From NCBI GenBank assembly GCA_022059125.1, contig JAEUWY010000004.1, forward strand, positions 3,224,001-3,288,000: 64,000 nucleotides of DNA, read 5' to 3'. Positions within the stretch are counted from its first letter, which is position 1; each line of letters opens with the position of its first letter. Below, piece by piece: positions 34,745 through 45,113 of this stretch. The notes beneath the pieces are model-generated. The model was given only the letters and a program-made list of their open reading frames with translations. It had not been told where the DNA came from and searched no databases. The DNA is from Corynespora cassiicola. Its lineage: Eukaryota > Ascomycota > Dothideomycetes > Pleosporales > Corynesporascaceae. The translations under genes were made by a program, and so were the position numbers.

Positions 34745-35086
34745 ATGTCAGTGACTACGACTGCCAACCCGCGAACGTACAATCTCCAAAACACGCTCGC
34801 CGATTACGATTTACATCACTCTTCGGAAGAGCCTGCACGTCACGAAGATACATTAAATGCTCACCCGCGCTCATATCCGCAAGAAAATGGTGCCGGAAAT
34901 CCACAAGACTGGCCGGCAGACCACAGGCGTGTTCCAGCATACAGACCAGTAGATCCGGAGCTTGATCAGAGTCAGAGGAGGGTGTACCCAAATCCCGCCG
35001 TGAGAGCATTTGTCGGTGTTATGTTCACAGGTGTTTTCATCGAGGCAGTAGGTATCACTATTTCTCTATTAATGCGGATAAGCTGA
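34745..35086 (+). CDS. small single-helix membrane protein, unrecognised
   Basis: A 113-residue open frame from the ATG at 34745 (MSVTTTANPRTY) to TGA. The first 80 residues are hydrophilic, rich in His, Pro, Asp and Asn (YRPVDPELDQSQRRVYPNP), and the last 25 form one hydrophobic helix (AFVGVMFTGVFIEAVGITISLLM) near the C-terminus, giving a tail-anchored layout. The frame is open back to 34541, but that part is Arg-rich and probably 5' leader. It shares a 286-base promoter with the aldehyde-dehydrogenase-like gene. No family is recognised. The coding call rests on composition, the helix and the context. Confidence 0.5.
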   Translation: MSVTTTANPRTYNLQNTLADYDLHHSSEEPARHEDTLNAHPRSYPQENGAGNPQDWPADHRRVPAYRPVDPELDQSQRRVYPNPAVRAFVGVMFTGVFIEAVGITISLLMRIS

Positions 35087-35469
35087 CGAAGAAAAGACTC
35101 TAGCAAAAACATGGAAACTGACCGGTGGAAGGTTTTGGAATGTCGGATATCGGATTGGAGGAGAGTGGTAGCAATGAGCTTACACATGTATCAATTTATT
35201 TCGTGTGTACTTAATCTCGTAAAGGTTGTCTGTTATTCACTTGTTCACGCAATTTCAAAGTGACGCTCGCCTCAGGTGTATAGCAATGCTTCGAGGGAAA
35301 TCACATTGCTTGGCTGCGATTTTGGATGTGCTATAGAAATATAAGGCCTCAATATCTTACGTGTATGAGTAATTATGAACCCATTCTAGATGTTAGAAAT
35401 TGAAAACACAGAATAACCTGAGCTTAAGAGTTTATAGAAATATACTTTAGAGCTACAACTGATACATAA
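35087..35469. other. convergent 3' flanks, AT-rich
   Basis: 383 AT-rich bases between two convergent genes. Nothing coding is seen. It marks the left edge of the putative aromatic catabolism cluster. Confidence 0.45.
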
Positions 35470-37634
35470 TCATACTCTCCCAGCAGCACGAACATCGCTG
35501 ACGCCCTGTCCTTCCACTACCTTCGCCTCTACTATTGAGTAGACTGGAATATCTGCAAGTCTTTCCACAATATGGTGCAATGTGGGGAGTCTCTTCCAAT
35601 CCAGCCCATCGAACTTGATACTTGCATTAGAGGCAGTGATCGACCGTTCCACCTTTCTGTCTACTGACTTTGCTTCTTCCGCATATCGCAAGAAAACCGG
35701 ATGCGCCACGTCGACTTCGCCTCTCTCTTTGCTGCCCAGAGCCCCTGTCTTTGGTATATACTTGTACCAGAGTAAACCCTCGTCTTTCGACTCCTTAGAC
35801 GGCTGTTGTTCGATCGCCCCATTTATAAGTGGCTCCTGGAAGTCTTCGAGACTCATTTCGCAGAACATTGATCCAAGCCACCCAGCACCCATCTTCCAGC
35901 TCTTTCCTTGATTCACAATCTCCATATCACAATATACCTTTGGCATACCCAGCTCTTCTCTGCCACTGACAATTGGGTCTGAAAGATTTTCGAAAAGCAC
36001 TGGCAGGTATGTTCCCTGCACGGTGTTCCCGCTTTGGTCTTTGTACTGAATCCCATGAATGTATAAGCCAAAATGGGAGTATCCCTTGCCTCCGAGCCAG
36101 TCCAGGTTGTCCAAGGTTGTGACGGAAAATGAGGCTTCGACGACAGTTGCATCATCTGCAAATTTGAAAGCTGTTGTCGGAAGCAAATTCTGCAAGACTG
36201 TCCGTGAGCTTTGAAATCTGATGCTCGCTGTCCTGAATGTAGAATGTGAGCCGTCTCTCAAATTGCCGACGCTATCCTGCCGCGGGCCCGGCATTGGACC
36301 AAAGGAGATTGGATTCCTCCAATATGTTCCCTTCTTCCGACTCCACTCCCACTCCCTGAGCTTCTGAGATGAATAGTCCCACTCATCATGCCCAAAGTTG
36401 TAACCGGTATACTCGTTGATATCAAGCGGTGGACCGGAACCCAAATCTCGACCTGCCATACGGGAGTACTCCTGGATTTTCGACGCGCGCTCGTAGCGAC
36501 ATTTTTCGTAGATCTTCAGGCGATCGGCAATCTCAGAGACAGGAACGCCGGAAGGAAGAACGGCAGCTAACGAAGCGGCGTCTTCGATCGCTTGTCCTGC
36601 GCCTTGGCCCTGGTCTTTTGTTTGGTCAGAATGAGTCTACAGAGATAGAGGTGGGCCATTTATAAATGAGACTTACGTGGTGTAAATGGGTGAGCCGCAT
36701 CTCCAATACAAACAAGCCTGCCTTCTGCCCACGTGGGCAGCTGGTCCATATCCAACAACTCCCACACCTTCAAAGTTTCCTCGTCGGCCATGGCTAGTAG
36801 CTTGACCAGAGCTGGGTCGAAGTCCTTGTATACCTGAAGCAACTTGTCCAGCTTGGCCGTCTGCTGCCAATCGCCAGGTGCTCCCACATCGGCTTCGGAC
36901 TCGCTCGACGGATGAATGCAGTTGAAATTGAGAATTTCATTGTCGGATGTCGAGTATATGATGACTCTGCGGTCACGTCCGAAGATCATGCTCATGTGTC
37001 CATCCTTGACGTATTTGGCGGTCTCGGGGTCAGACAACGCCTTTTCCTTTCGAAGGAGGAAGCGAAATGCGCTCTTCCCAGAACCAAAGGTCTTGATACC
37101 CTGAGATCCAGGGAGTCCATATCGTGTGCGGGAATGAACACCATCGGCTCCTACGATGAGATCCGCTTCGAGCTTTTCTCCAGATGCCAGGGTGACCACA
37201 CCTTCCGTGGTGCAATCCTGAACTCTACTCCTAGTTTTCAAAACTGCAGGCTTGCCTTTCCCCTTTTCCGTTGTAGCCATTTGCTTGAGCTCGTTGTGCA
37301 GGCTTACTCGGTGTGCAAGGAGCCATGGGTGTTGCCAACGTTTGTTCTTCTCTGTCAAATTGATGTTGAAAACCACGCTCCCGTCTGGCTTGTATTGAGA
37401 CATTCCGAAGATCTCGACCGAACCAATAGATTGGGCATCGAGCCCCATGCGACGGAGCAGGCCATTAGCATTAGGTGCAAGATGAACAGCTGCGCCCAGC
37501 TCATTGGCGAAGCGTGACTGTTCGAGGAGTGTTACGTGATGGCCCTGTTGACGGAGGAAGATGGCTGCTGAAAGACCGCCGATTCCAGCACCAGCAATGA
37601 TGACGTTGAGTGGTCTGACATGTTCCTCGCTCAT
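35470..37634 (-). CDS. FAD-dependent hydroxylase fused to an acetoacetate-decarboxylase-like domain
   Basis: A 700-residue two-domain protein from exons 36677-37634 and 35470-36614 (GTAAGT...AAAAG intron inside the conserved GDAAHPFTPHQGQGAGQAIED block). The N-terminal half is a class A flavoprotein hydroxylase like salicylate hydroxylase: GAGIGG at 15-20, GADGVHSR in the middle, and CIGDAAHPFTP near 310. After a linker, the C-terminal half from about residue 445 (FRTASIRFQSS, GYSHFGLYIHG, TYLPVLFENLSDPIVSGREELGMPK) has the acetoacetate-decarboxylase fold. Lys545 in GMPK sits at the position of the catalytic Schiff-base Lys of that family. Salicylate hydroxylases add oxygen to aromatic acids. 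The second domain might decarboxylate or cleave a keto acid formed later. The first ATG is at 37632-37634. It has its own promoter with a copy of the shared 14-bp motif. Confidence 0.88.
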
Positions 37635-38487
37635 GTTGTCTGGAACACTCTGGTTTTGGTTGGTGCTGTTCCAACGGGAAATATTCAAGCTTGATAATCG
37701 AAAAGAGGGGTCAAAGTAAAAAGAGGGGGTTCTTCATGCAGGCAATGTTCACCAGTATAGACCAAGCCTTTTGAATCCTACCATTGCGTTGGACCACTGA
37801 TTTCTGTGCAGCCTCGGGTAGTGACCATGGCTGCTTTCGTGTTGTGGCGGTGGCTCATCGGCGAAAAGCATACTCTCCAGCGCGCCCAAATGGAAACAGA
37901 GGTGCGATCACCCCACATCCCGAAAATATCACTTCTACTAACTACCGGTGATGAAAACTAATCCTTTTAGATTTGGCGAATGAAATTAGTCTCATCAAGA
38001 CCATTTTATTCTGCTTTGGAAATGATCCCGAGTGGGGGGTCGGAGCCGAGGAAGAGCGATACATTCGAATATGGCATAGTGCTGATTGCCTCTGTTGAGG
38101 CCGCCCTGATACTCAAAGGATTGCCATGACCAAAGATTATGTGGAAGACAACAGAGTCTTGAATGATGAACGCAAGAATGCGCTTGTCCGATGTTAATCC
38201 TTGACGAAATTTTCCCTCAGAATGCCTAAGAGGATCAGGTAAATACACGATGGTAATCCGACGTATCGCAGTCTTGGCCATATAAACATGATTTTTAGCA
38301 GACATTTGAATTCCTTGGCTTGAAACTGCACACTTGAATGCAAAATGAAAAATTGGGCTATAAGCTGAATTTACACTAACTTTCGGGGCGCAGCTATTAG
38401 AACCTAGGCCACAAATTTGTTTCGCCGGACTATAGACAATTGGAAAAAGCATACGAATCCACTAGCTCAATGTTTTATCCTGGCAAT
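37635..38487. promoter_or_regulatory. promoter region of the FAD hydroxylase gene
   Basis: 853 bases between two minus-strand genes. The part next to the hydroxylase contains the motif at 37911-37925. A minus frame at 38006-38452 is open for 148 codons but shows no motif, and I do not call it. Confidence 0.5.
37911..37925 (+). promoter_or_regulatory. shared cluster motif, copy A
   Basis: CCCCACATCCCGAAA, 277 bases upstream of the FAD hydroxylase ATG. It is identical over 15 bases to copy B and over 14 bases to the reverse complement of copy C. Candidate binding site of the cluster regulator. Confidence 0.6.
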
Positions 38488-40425
38488 CTAGTTCCTTTCC
38501 TTAGGAACTATCCAACGAGCAGTATAAATCCTCAGACGTTTGCCCCAGATCCAGACTGGAATAGTGAGCAGCCCAAAGATCCCCATTAACATTCCAAAAA
38601 TTCCGAATGGCTCTGATGCTCCTTCATGCTCGACCCATGAGCCAACAAAGAAAGTCCACGCAAACGCGACTACTGCCCTGGAACCAGTGACTGCTACGAA
38701 ACAGTCTCCACTGACAGTTGGATAGCTCTCAATCATGTAGTTGAATCCAACCGAAGGTGCTTGCATAAGCCCAAACGCGTTCTAGATTATGCGAAGTTAG
38801 CTTGATCCTCATATGTAAAGCAGCGAAAGAGCCATTCTCTCATCTTAGAAAGTTTTGAAATAGGACGAGACAACTGTTGTACCACAAGGTTACGTACCAT
38901 GCCTATGCCAAATTGAAGAGCAACCCATCCTTTGGAGGTGGGGTTATCAGCTGCGAACCCGAACATTAAGATCCCGCCTGTAGCTATCAAGAGCGCTGGA
39001 AGGGCTGTGAGAAGCCTTGACTCGGGCTCACTATAGCCACGGAGATCCTTTTTTGCGAGTCGTTTTGTGGTCCAGTCGGCGATGAAGTAGGTATAGACTG
39101 CGCCAAGCGCAGTGCCAATGAGTCCACCAGCGTTAATGAGGCCCACATCTTTTCCCCACAGATAAGGTGGCGCTGACACAACTTGGGGGGCCACAGTACT
39201 CATGGCTACAGTTGCACCCACAAGGCCGGCGTACCATAGTGAAACAAGCCAAACACCAGGGAGACGCAGTGTCTTGTAAGGGGCGATGAACTTCTGCACA
39301 CCACCAGGCTGATATGTATAGAGTTTGAGCGACCTAGTGAACGTGTACGGGGGGTACGATGGCACTGAAACTTCCTCTGTTGTCTCTCGAATTTCGATCT
39401 CGGCCTTCTCTTTCGCGTCTGAGATAGGGGTGATGGGTGTATTCCGCACGTATAATGTTTCGGGCTGGAGGAAGAAGCAAAGTACAAAAGAAACTGCAGA
39501 GAGTATGACATTCACCCAATGGATCCATTCAAGGCCATGAGAGGCGATGTAACCTCCCGTCATGGCACCGACATTGGAGCCCGCGGCAAGACACACCGTG
39601 TAAATAGCCTGCATACACCGTTAGCGTTGAAGTTGGCATGACCAGACACCTGTCTTACCATGGCTCTTCCACGCTGGTGGACAAAAAAGACTTCACCGAC
39701 AGCATCAGGTGCAACGGCATCCGCAGAACCGCCCCCAACTCCCATGAACAAGCGTGCTGCCAGTAAACTCTCAAAACTGGTTGCCAGTCCAGCCCAAGCG
39801 GAAGTAAGAGTCAGAATAACTAGACCCAACAAAATGACCGGACGACGCCCAAAAATGTTCGAGAGAGGAACCCATAACAGGTTTGAAACTCCCAATGTAA
39901 GAATGTTTACCTGTCAAATCATTGATTAGATTCTTGAACATCCAAGTTCACAGCTTACTTACGGCAATCAAATATGTCAAGGTAGAGAATGGTTTAGGCG
40001 GTAAACCAAATATCGGCGAAGCCGCATATAACGGAAGCGCACTCGAGATCGAGGAGCTTGTGAAGTTGCAAATGAAGGGGAAGAATGATAGACTAGCGAG
40101 GATACCCGCTTTTCTCCAGAAAGGGAAATTCAAAGGATCTGCCGGGTCATCAGAGGGTTGCTAGGTCGAACCAAAGTTAGCGCAATTCTTGAGTATGAGG
40201 AAAATCCCTTCGTTAGAGACTAATGGAAACTAAGGACTCACAGGTACAAGCTGAAGTTCATCGTGAGGTTGCTGCGACGCCGTCCATTCAAGGTGTTCTA
40301 CATAGTCAGCCTCAAGGTATGCTTGGATGTCCGATGGAAATACCAATTAGTAGCACAGTTCCAGGTGGTGTCGCACTCGCGACCTCGGTCTTTGAAAGAT
40401 TTAGTGTCTCTCTGAGGCTGGGCAT
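38488..40425 (-). CDS. MFS transporter of the aromatic cluster
   Basis: A 12-helix major facilitator of 527 residues, probably importing or exporting the cluster substrate. Exons are 40377-40425, 40242-40321, 39963-40160, 39659-39910, 38898-39608 and 38488-38781. The body is secure: SDDPADPLNFPFWRK before TM1, LSNIFGRRPVILLG in the TM2-3 loop, RLFMGVGGG, GGYIASHGLEWIHWVN, and the long middle loop with acidic residues. The first intron (40322-40376) is less sure. With a GTGCGA donor and CCAAG acceptor the frame closes. Unspliced, the first frame reads ATPPGTVLLIG, which looks like genuine transporter N-terminus, then stops. Either there are two isoforms or there is a frameshift near 40330. It lies between the regulator and the hydroxylase, all on the same strand. 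Confidence 0.85.
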
Positions 40426-40891
40426 CTTGTTCGTTGTGATCGGGTCGTCAGTGGTACGATGAACGTACGATAACCGAGTTCACGCTTTAGATATCTATGT
40501 GCGCCATCATCTGGGGGCAGCGTAAATGGCATCGCTCCATCCGGAACCCCATGGGGTACTGTCGGAATGTGGAGTTACGCGGCCTGCAAAGCCAAGTTTG
40601 TTCAAGGACCTAGACCCTAATAAAGAGGCGCGGCGTAGATACAGCTATTCTGTTTTAGGAACCGAAGCCGTTTACCGAACCGACTCTATAGAATTCCACC
40701 TGATGACTTGAACCGTGCTGGCGTTTCCAGTATCTCCATTTGCGCTTGTGCCGGAACAATACGTTAGCTGTTATCATGAGACGCGAGTACCACTAAAACC
40801 AAGCATGGGTATCGGGCCGGTGAGACACGGGATTTGGTTTCGGCCTTAGCTGCGGGTGTATAACGGAATCTACGGCATCTCTATCCTCTGC
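40426..40891. promoter_or_regulatory. promoter of the MFS gene
   Basis: 466 bases. TCGGAATGTGGAG at 40562-40574, 137-149 bases upstream of the MFS start, is a diverged relative of the cluster motif (reverse orientation). The rest holds the 3' flank of the regulator gene. Confidence 0.4.
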
Positions 40892-43585
40892 CTAGCTTGC
40901 AGTCGGCCGCAGCCCCTCCATCAGCTGCACAAGATTCTCGACTAGAGGTGGACAAGTTCCCCCAATCAATTCGTGGTTGGAGCGCAGGATATGCATGAGA
41001 AGATCAATGATGGCTGAGATATCGTTGATAGGAACCTCATTGGTTCGAGTCCCGCTTCGCAATGCTGGCGTCCCTCGATCCAATGCCATGAATCTTTTTG
41101 CCTCTAACGTCTCTTCTTCATTTAGGCATACTAACTGCGAGGAATCGATGGCGGAAAACCCATTAGGAACGGATCTCTTGAGGAAACCATAACTCCAGAA
41201 TAAAAGGCCTGCGTGGTATACAGCGATTGCGTTGAAGTTGCAAAGCATACCTTTGGACAGCCCCTCTGCTGCCCTGAGTACCTGGCCTGCGTACCATAGA
41301 GCTTGCCGGGCAGAAGAAGTCGTAACCCATTGGCTTAGTATCGGGTAAACTCGAGCTGCTTCCTCCTGGCCCTCTATTCCTGCGAACAACTGAATGTTTT
41401 CCAAAGGCGCATGTAGATGCATAAACATAATGTTCATGGTGATCTCGTCTTCCTTTTTCAAAGCACAGTTGCTGACCCGGAAGTCCTCTAGTAACTTTGC
41501 GAGCTCCTGGTGACGAGACGAAAGGATTAGTGTATCATGCTGCTTCAGAGGTGATTGGGCTGTTAGTGCTGTTGCCTGTCGATATTCCCATAGCATACCC
41601 CATAACACGTACAAGTAGGCAGTACCTGCGCTTAAATGCGAAGCTGCATACTGAAGATCCAAAAGGCATTCTGGTGGGGAAGGCCGTTTAGGGAAATTTT
41701 GGGGATTGTTCAGGAATTCCGTCTTCCATGATTTGGCAGAGCTAGCCTCCCAAAGGCTTTCCCCAGAAGGTAATGGCAGTTGCATTTCAGCGTAGGAGAT
41801 GAGCGGCGGTTTCAGCAGTGCCATGGACGATTTCCTGTCAAGCTCGAATGCATGGTGTACGAGGCGGATATAAGCTTCCTGAGATACCCATCTCTTCCAT
41901 TGGTCATCTAGCACTTTCCCCTCATCCTCGGGAGTAGGCATGATGTCTTCCCAGGTAGATCTGCGAAATCTACCACCGCGACGAAGCATCGTGACCAGCG
42001 GCTGTAAAAAACTTTCTGCGATCTCCATCTTGCGGCTAATGCCGCTCCACATGCCAATGTCAAGAGATAACATGAGATTACGAGCGTGGTGGAGGTCACG
42101 TATCGCGGAATTATCCTCCTCGAAAGCATTCGCCATCGCGGCCCGCGCAGCTTCTTGGAGGGCAAAGCCCAGTTTTCGCAGAGGCACATCGGGTGTTGCG
42201 ACAGCGCCGGCAGCAATCATGTTTGCCAAAAGCTCGGGCCTTTGTTTAGAAAGTGATAGCGTGGGGAGATGAAACCATGATCTTGCGCTTATGGATGGCG
42301 ATGTAAGAAAGTACTGGACAAGGCCATCGAGCAACTCTATGCTCGGAAAAGCCGATGCTACACGATTGACATTACCCGGCTTGCACGTAGTCAAGCACAG
42401 AGCAATGAGCTTGTCGCGCATGACGCGATGTAATTTCTCCTGCACAGCCCTACGGCTTGAGATTCGAGTCCTGTGATGAGTATCGATATCTGCATCAACA
42501 AGCGCAAGGTTATGCTCCTCAGCAGCGCCAAAATCACGGTTCCGTTGAGGGAGATATCGCCAAACACTCTTCTTGAAAGCTTCCGCTCGCACTGCGACAC
42601 TATCATGGGTGGGGTCGCCCGGGGGCGGCTCGCTAGAAGCAGTTTGGGCGTCGAAGGGTATCTGAAAGTTGTATTTATCGAGCAAGTCCATATCGAAATC
42701 GGTGAGGTTTATATCCCAATTGAAGCCCATATCCATGATTCCTCGTGGTGTGATTTGACCTGACAAGGGAGGCTCAAATGGTGGCATATTGCGAAGATAG
42801 TCCGGCAGAAGAGGATCAACAGCGGGTGTTACATCGAATGCGGTTGCATGTTCCAAGTATGAATTTTGTGTGATTGTGTCCTGGGTAGATGACCTTTGGT
42901 CCGCGTTGACACCCTGGGGGAACTCATTGCTGGGTATCGTTTCCATGTTGCTTGCATTGGCAGAGCCTGCAATATGGAGGTTATTGTCTAGATGGGTGTA
43001 CGTTGAAGGACTCTCGCGTGAGCTTGGCACAGAGAGTCTATGGTCAAGATCGTTGGACAGATCTAACAAATCTTGTGCGGCATGGATGGTGTCGAGCTCG
43101 TTCACCATGGGCGAAGGTGGAACGCGACAGGCAATGTTCTTCTTTCGACATCTGGCACAAGGTTTCTCATCTTCACATCTCAGATGATTCTGTGAACAAG
43201 CCTCACAAGCTTGGACAACGCGGTTTTGCCGGACCGTGCCTCGCTTCTGGCGTTTGTTCCCGTGGTCATCGGCGTGATTTGCGGTATGTCTCTTGAGCAG
43301 ATCTCTGCATACAGACGTCAGCTAGTAACAAGTGATTAGGGCTGAACCCATACACTCTTGAAAAGCCTTTGTTACAGGTAAGGCATACATATGGCTTATG
43401 TCTAGTGTCTACATAAGGTTAGCACGCGATTGATTCTAGGGTAGAGACTTATGAGGCTTACGAGACCGAACGTGACGCGTAAGATGATCCACACGCGTAA
43501 ATGAACGCTTGCACGTGCTGCACTGAAAGAGGCGATGGTTCTGTGCCTCAGTGCCGGTGGACACTGACGGGACGGCGACCTCCAT
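40892..43585 (-). CDS. transcription factor with two C2H2 fingers and a Zn2Cys6 finger
   Basis: A nuclear regulator of 863 residues, probably the pathway-specific activator of the cluster. Exons are 43462-43585, 43354-43408 and 40892-43304. Two perfect C2H2 fingers come first: Cys22/Cys25/His38/His42 and Cys50/Cys53/His66/His70. They are followed by a basic stretch and a canonical Zn2Cys6 finger (Cys93, 96, 103, 109, 112, 119; spacing 2-6-5-2-6). The rest is the helical fungal-specific regulatory domain (SARSWFHLPTLSLSKQRPELL, EEDNSAIRDLHHARNLMLSLDIGMW). Each finger is completed across an intron, so the later ATG at 43108 would remove all DNA-binding parts. It is divergent from the dioxygenase gene, and the promoter between them holds copy B of the shared motif, which allows self-regulation. 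Confidence 0.93.
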
Positions 43586-44019
43586 GCTCGCCCGAGTGAG
43601 AAAACAGCTAGCAGCAGGCACCCATCGGGCCACTCATGCAATTGAGGATGTAAAGTGGAGGAAATCCGGGGAAGCGTATGGCATAAGGATTGCGATGTGG
43701 GGAGAAGGAAGCGTCGAGTGGCCGCCGGGCCAAAGAGGGGGTGTGGTGCGTCTCCTCCTCGGCAAAACTTCCTCTGCAGGGGACCCCCCACATCCCGAAA
43801 CATTGGACGCGACAACGGACGACCAAGACGGAATGGGCACACTTCATGGCACTCCTCAAAGTGTCGGATGCGCACGATTGTGGGCATCATTCTATCAGGT
43901 GCAGCATTTGCGTCGTCTTCTTCACGTGACATCCCCATTCACCCTCGACAGTCGACCAGATCTGTCATTACCGGCTTGGATCATCTTACAGATTTGTCGC
44001 TTCGCCTCATCCCGCAGCC
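43586..44019. promoter_or_regulatory. divergent promoter of regulator and dioxygenase
   Basis: 434 bases. It holds one full motif (43786-43800) and a second core, GATGTGGGG, at 43694-43702 in the opposite orientation, about 85 bases apart. Confidence 0.55.
43786..43800 (+). promoter_or_regulatory. shared cluster motif, copy B
   Basis: CCCCACATCCCGAAA, 201 bases from the regulator ATG and 220 bases from the dioxygenase ATG. Identical to copy A. Confidence 0.6.
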
Positions 44020-44895
44020 ATGGCTCCAACGCCAGTTCACTTTTTCTCTCATGGGTCGACAATGATGCTAGGAGAGGAGTCGCAGTCTGCAGATTATTGG
44101 AAGAAATGCGGCGATGCCGCTTTGGAAAATGGGATCAAGGGCATCATAATGATGGGCGCCCATTGGGATGCCAGGGGCACCAACCGTATAGACGTGGCCA
44201 TGAAAAGCAATCCCGAAAAATCGCCAGTCGCATACGTTCACCCATCCAAGTACGAGAACTACAAGCTCAACCCGGACCTTGCAACTGGCAAGCGGTGCAT
44301 CTCCATGTTGAGGTCGGCGGGTCTAGATGCGAGGCCGAATGAGACGTTCGATTGGATACACGACACATATCTCATTCTCATCCGAATGTTCCCAGCAGGC
44401 TGTCCACCTACCACACTCATATCCATGAACTCTCGGTTCGATCCTCATCTACACGCGCGCGTCGGGAACATACTTGCGCCTCTTCGCAATGAGAAGTATC
44501 TCTTGATTGGCACAGGCGGTGCAGTACACAACCTCTACAGAAACCACTGGCTGCAAATGATACGTTACTCGGACAATTTCGCGCAGCCTAGCCCCCCGGA
44601 CAGTGCCATGCTGGAGTTTAGACAAAGCGTTGAAGACGTGTTCACGAGGACTTGCCGCTCAGGGAGGAAGAGAGGAGCCTTGACCAATGGTATCACTAGG
44701 ATGATGAAGCATCCTCAATTCAGAGATGCCCATGGGACTGATGACCATTACATGGCCGCTTGTTTTGTTGCAGGAATCATCGACGGGAGCGAAGGCGGCG
44801 AATCTGATGAGTGTGAACTCGGTGCAGAAGATTGGGAACTGGTGAACATGTGCAACAGCCAATTCACTATTGGGAAATGGTCAAACAAGGTATAG
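44020..44895 (+). CDS. LigB/DODA-type extradiol aromatic ring-opening dioxygenase
   Basis: A single-exon, 291-residue member of the class III extradiol dioxygenases, which open catechol-type rings next to the hydroxyls using non-haem iron. The family landmarks are in order: HFFSHGS with His11, MMGAHWDA with His48, GTGGAVHNLY with His170, and GTDDHYMAACFVAG with His243. The length is right for the DODA subgroup (DOPA 4,5-dioxygenase and relatives). In the cluster it would act on the hydroxylated product of the FAD enzyme, giving a semialdehyde or keto acid. The substrate is not readable from sequence; a DOPA-like or catechol-like compound is possible. It is the only cluster gene apart from the fumarylacetoacetase-like one on the plus strand. 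Confidence 0.92.
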   Translation: MAPTPVHFFSHGSTMMLGEESQSADYWKKCGDAALENGIKGIIMMGAHWDARGTNRIDVAMKSNPEKSPVAYVHPSKYENYKLNPDLATGKRCISMLRSAGLDARPNETFDWIHDTYLILIRMFPAGCPPTTLISMNSRFDPHLHARVGNILAPLRNEKYLLIGTGGAVHNLYRNHWLQMIRYSDNFAQPSPPDSAMLEFRQSVEDVFTRTCRSGRKRGALTNGITRMMKHPQFRDAHGTDDHYMAACFVAGIIDGSEGGESDECELGAEDWELVNMCNSQFTIGKWSNKV

Positions 44896-45113
44896 TGTAT
44901 CTGTGTTTAAATACAATGATTTCGCTGTATCACCCCTCTACTATTCTCATACAATGTTGCCCGCACTCTGGAATTATTCTATTATCTGCAGGTACACATC
45001 ATGGTGGGCACCAGCTATCGTCATGTTCTCAACAAGGACTTTTCTGTGTCACTTTTGGATACATTGCACTCTAGTGGCTGCTCTTAATGAAACAAAGCTC
45101 AAGTTGCTAGCTA

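Noticed and set aside
38006..38452. 148-codon open frame between MFS and hydroxylase genes
   Set aside because: No family resemblance, no intron logic, and it lies in a promoter/terminator region.
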